A stretch of 5,663 bases of DNA from assembly GCA_017419325.1 (NCBI GenBank), contig JAFOLN010000024.1, positions 1 to 5,663 on the forward strand, written 5' to 3'. This stretch comes from Clostridia bacterium. Lineage in GTDB: Bacteria > Bacillota > Clostridia > Oscillospirales > RGIG577. Every line of letters begins with the position of its first letter. Within the stretch, counting starts at the first letter, position 1. A program made the translations under genes and the position numbers. Below are positions 4,821 through 5,663 of the stretch, piece after piece. Below the pieces are notes generated by a model. It was given only the letters and a program-made list of their open reading frames with translations. It was not told the DNA's origin and did no database searches.

Positions 4821-5663
4821 ATGGTTAAAAAAGCCGTCATCCCCGCAGCGGGCTTCGGTACGAGAATGCTGCCCGCATCAAAGACCGTGCCGAAAGAAAT
4901 GCTCACCCTCGTCGACCGCCCCGCCATATCGTATGTGGTGGAGGAGGCCATATCGTCGGGCATTGAGGATATCCTTATCATAACGAGCCGAGGCAAGACG
5001 GCCATGGAGGAATACTTCGTTCCCCACTTTGAGCTTGAGGCAAAGCTTTCCGCTTCGGGAAAGACAGCGGAGCTTAAGCGCTTAAAGGAGCTTACGGAGC
5101 TCGGCAACATCCACTTCGTATACCAGAAGGAGCAAAAGGGACTGGGTCACGCCATCCGCTGCGCCAAGGCCTTCACCGGGGACGAGCCCTTCGCCGTTAT
5201 ACTTGCGGACGACATCGTATATAACGACGGCGCGCCCGCAACGCGCCAGCTCATAGACGCATACGAAAAGCTCAACGGCGTTATTTTGGGCGTCCAGTAC
5301 ATAGACGACAAAAACATCTCAAAATACGGCGTCATAAAGCCCGAGACCATCGAGGAGGGGCTTTTCAGAGTGACCGATATGGCCGAAAAGCCGAAGGTGG
5401 AAGAAAAAATGTCCAACTTCGCGGCGCTTGGCCACTACATACTCACCCCCGAGATATACGACGCCATCGACTCCACCGTCCCCGGCGTGGGCGGCGAGAT
5501 ACAACTCACCGACGCCATAAGAAAGCTCATCGCCCGCGGCTGCGTATATGCCGTTGGTTTTGCTGGCAAGCGGTACGACGCGGGAAACAGGCTGGGCTAC
5601 ATGAAGGCCTCGGTTGAATACGCCTTAAGAAACGAGGAAATAGGCGGCGACTTTAAGGAATAC
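4821..5663 (+). CDS. galU: UTP--glucose-1-phosphate uridylyltransferase, partial at the 3' end
   Basis: The 281 residues visible are open at the right edge; the family is about 290-300 long, so only a short tail is missing. The enzyme makes UDP-glucose and pyrophosphate from UTP and glucose-1-phosphate in the cytoplasm, feeding glycolipid, cell-wall polysaccharide and galactose metabolism. Seen: the nucleotide-binding P-A-A-G-F-G-T-R-M-L-P-A-S-K (residues 8-21) with P-K-E-M-L (24-28), V-D-R-P (31-34), Y-Q-K-E-Q-K-G-L-G-H-A (101-111), the metal/sugar site L-A-D-D (128-131), A-E-K-P (188-191), G-E-I-Q-L-T-D-A (225-232) and K-R-Y-D-A-G-N (250-256). A GGAGGA ribosome site (4809-4814), six bases before the ATG, supports the start. 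There is no promoter or terminator in the 13-base gap after queT, so it is probably read from the queT promoter, with its own translation start independent of the riboswitch. Confidence 0.96.
   Translation, partial: MVKKAVIPAAGFGTRMLPASKTVPKEMLTLVDRPAISYVVEEAISSGIEDILIITSRGKTAMEEYFVPHFELEAKLSASGKTAELKRLKELTELGNIHFVYQKEQKGLGHAIRCAKAFTGDEPFAVILADDIVYNDGAPATRQLIDAYEKLNGVILGVQYIDDKNISKYGVIKPETIEEGLFRVTDMAEKPKVEEKMSNFAALGHYILTPEIYDAIDSTVPGVGGEIQLTDAIRKLIARGCVYAVGFAGKRYDAGNRLGYMKASVEYALRNEEIGGDFKEY

Noticed and set aside
4667..5504. Minus-strand frames opposite queT and galU (4667-5110, 5147-5416, 5319-5504)
   Set aside because: They overlap galU, whose conserved motifs fix the coding strand; their translations are serine-rich or low-information and have no family resemblance.

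Overview
The window reads as ordinary chromosome from an anaerobic Firmicute, most likely an uncultured member of the Clostridia. The grounds are strong GGAGG-type ribosome binding sites, near-consensus sigma-A promoters with exact 17-base spacers, heavy use of ATA for isoleucine in a moderately GC-rich background, a preQ1 riboswitch with QueT, and an 856-residue PEP/pyruvate-binding protein of a kind I associate with Clostridia. The placement is inference; no marker gene is present.

Layout. The left four-fifths is transcribed leftwards (minus strand): a large ATP-grasp protein related to the N-terminal part of pyruvate phosphate dikinase (1440-4010), then a FabG-like short-chain dehydrogenase (587-1306), then the first 185 residues of a P1/DmpA-family peptidase that runs off the left edge (1-555). 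The dehydrogenase and peptidase are 31 bases apart and look co-transcribed from a strong promoter at 1367-1395. The right part is transcribed rightwards: the preQ1/queuosine-precursor transporter gene queT (4301-4807) and, 13 bases on, a nearly complete galU (4821 to the right edge). Both edge genes are open at the window boundary.

The divergent intergenic region (4011-4300) is the control centre. It holds a TTGACA-17-TACAAT promoter firing left into the ATP-grasp gene, a TTGCCT-17-TATAAT promoter firing right into queT, a terminator-like hairpin at the very 5' end of the leftward transcript, and a preQ1-I riboswitch in the queT leader, close to its Shine-Dalgarno sequence.

The genes do not form one pathway: queT imports a precursor for tRNA queuosine, galU makes UDP-glucose, and the dehydrogenase/peptidase pair is metabolic with unknown substrates. 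The least explained item is the 856-residue protein. By my reading it joins a KaiC/RecA-like N-terminal domain that has lost its P-loop, an apparently intact PPDK-type ATP-grasp domain, and a C-terminal domain in place of the phosphohistidine and PEP/pyruvate barrel domains. I saw no RNA genes other than the riboswitch leader, no mobile elements and no CRISPR array.
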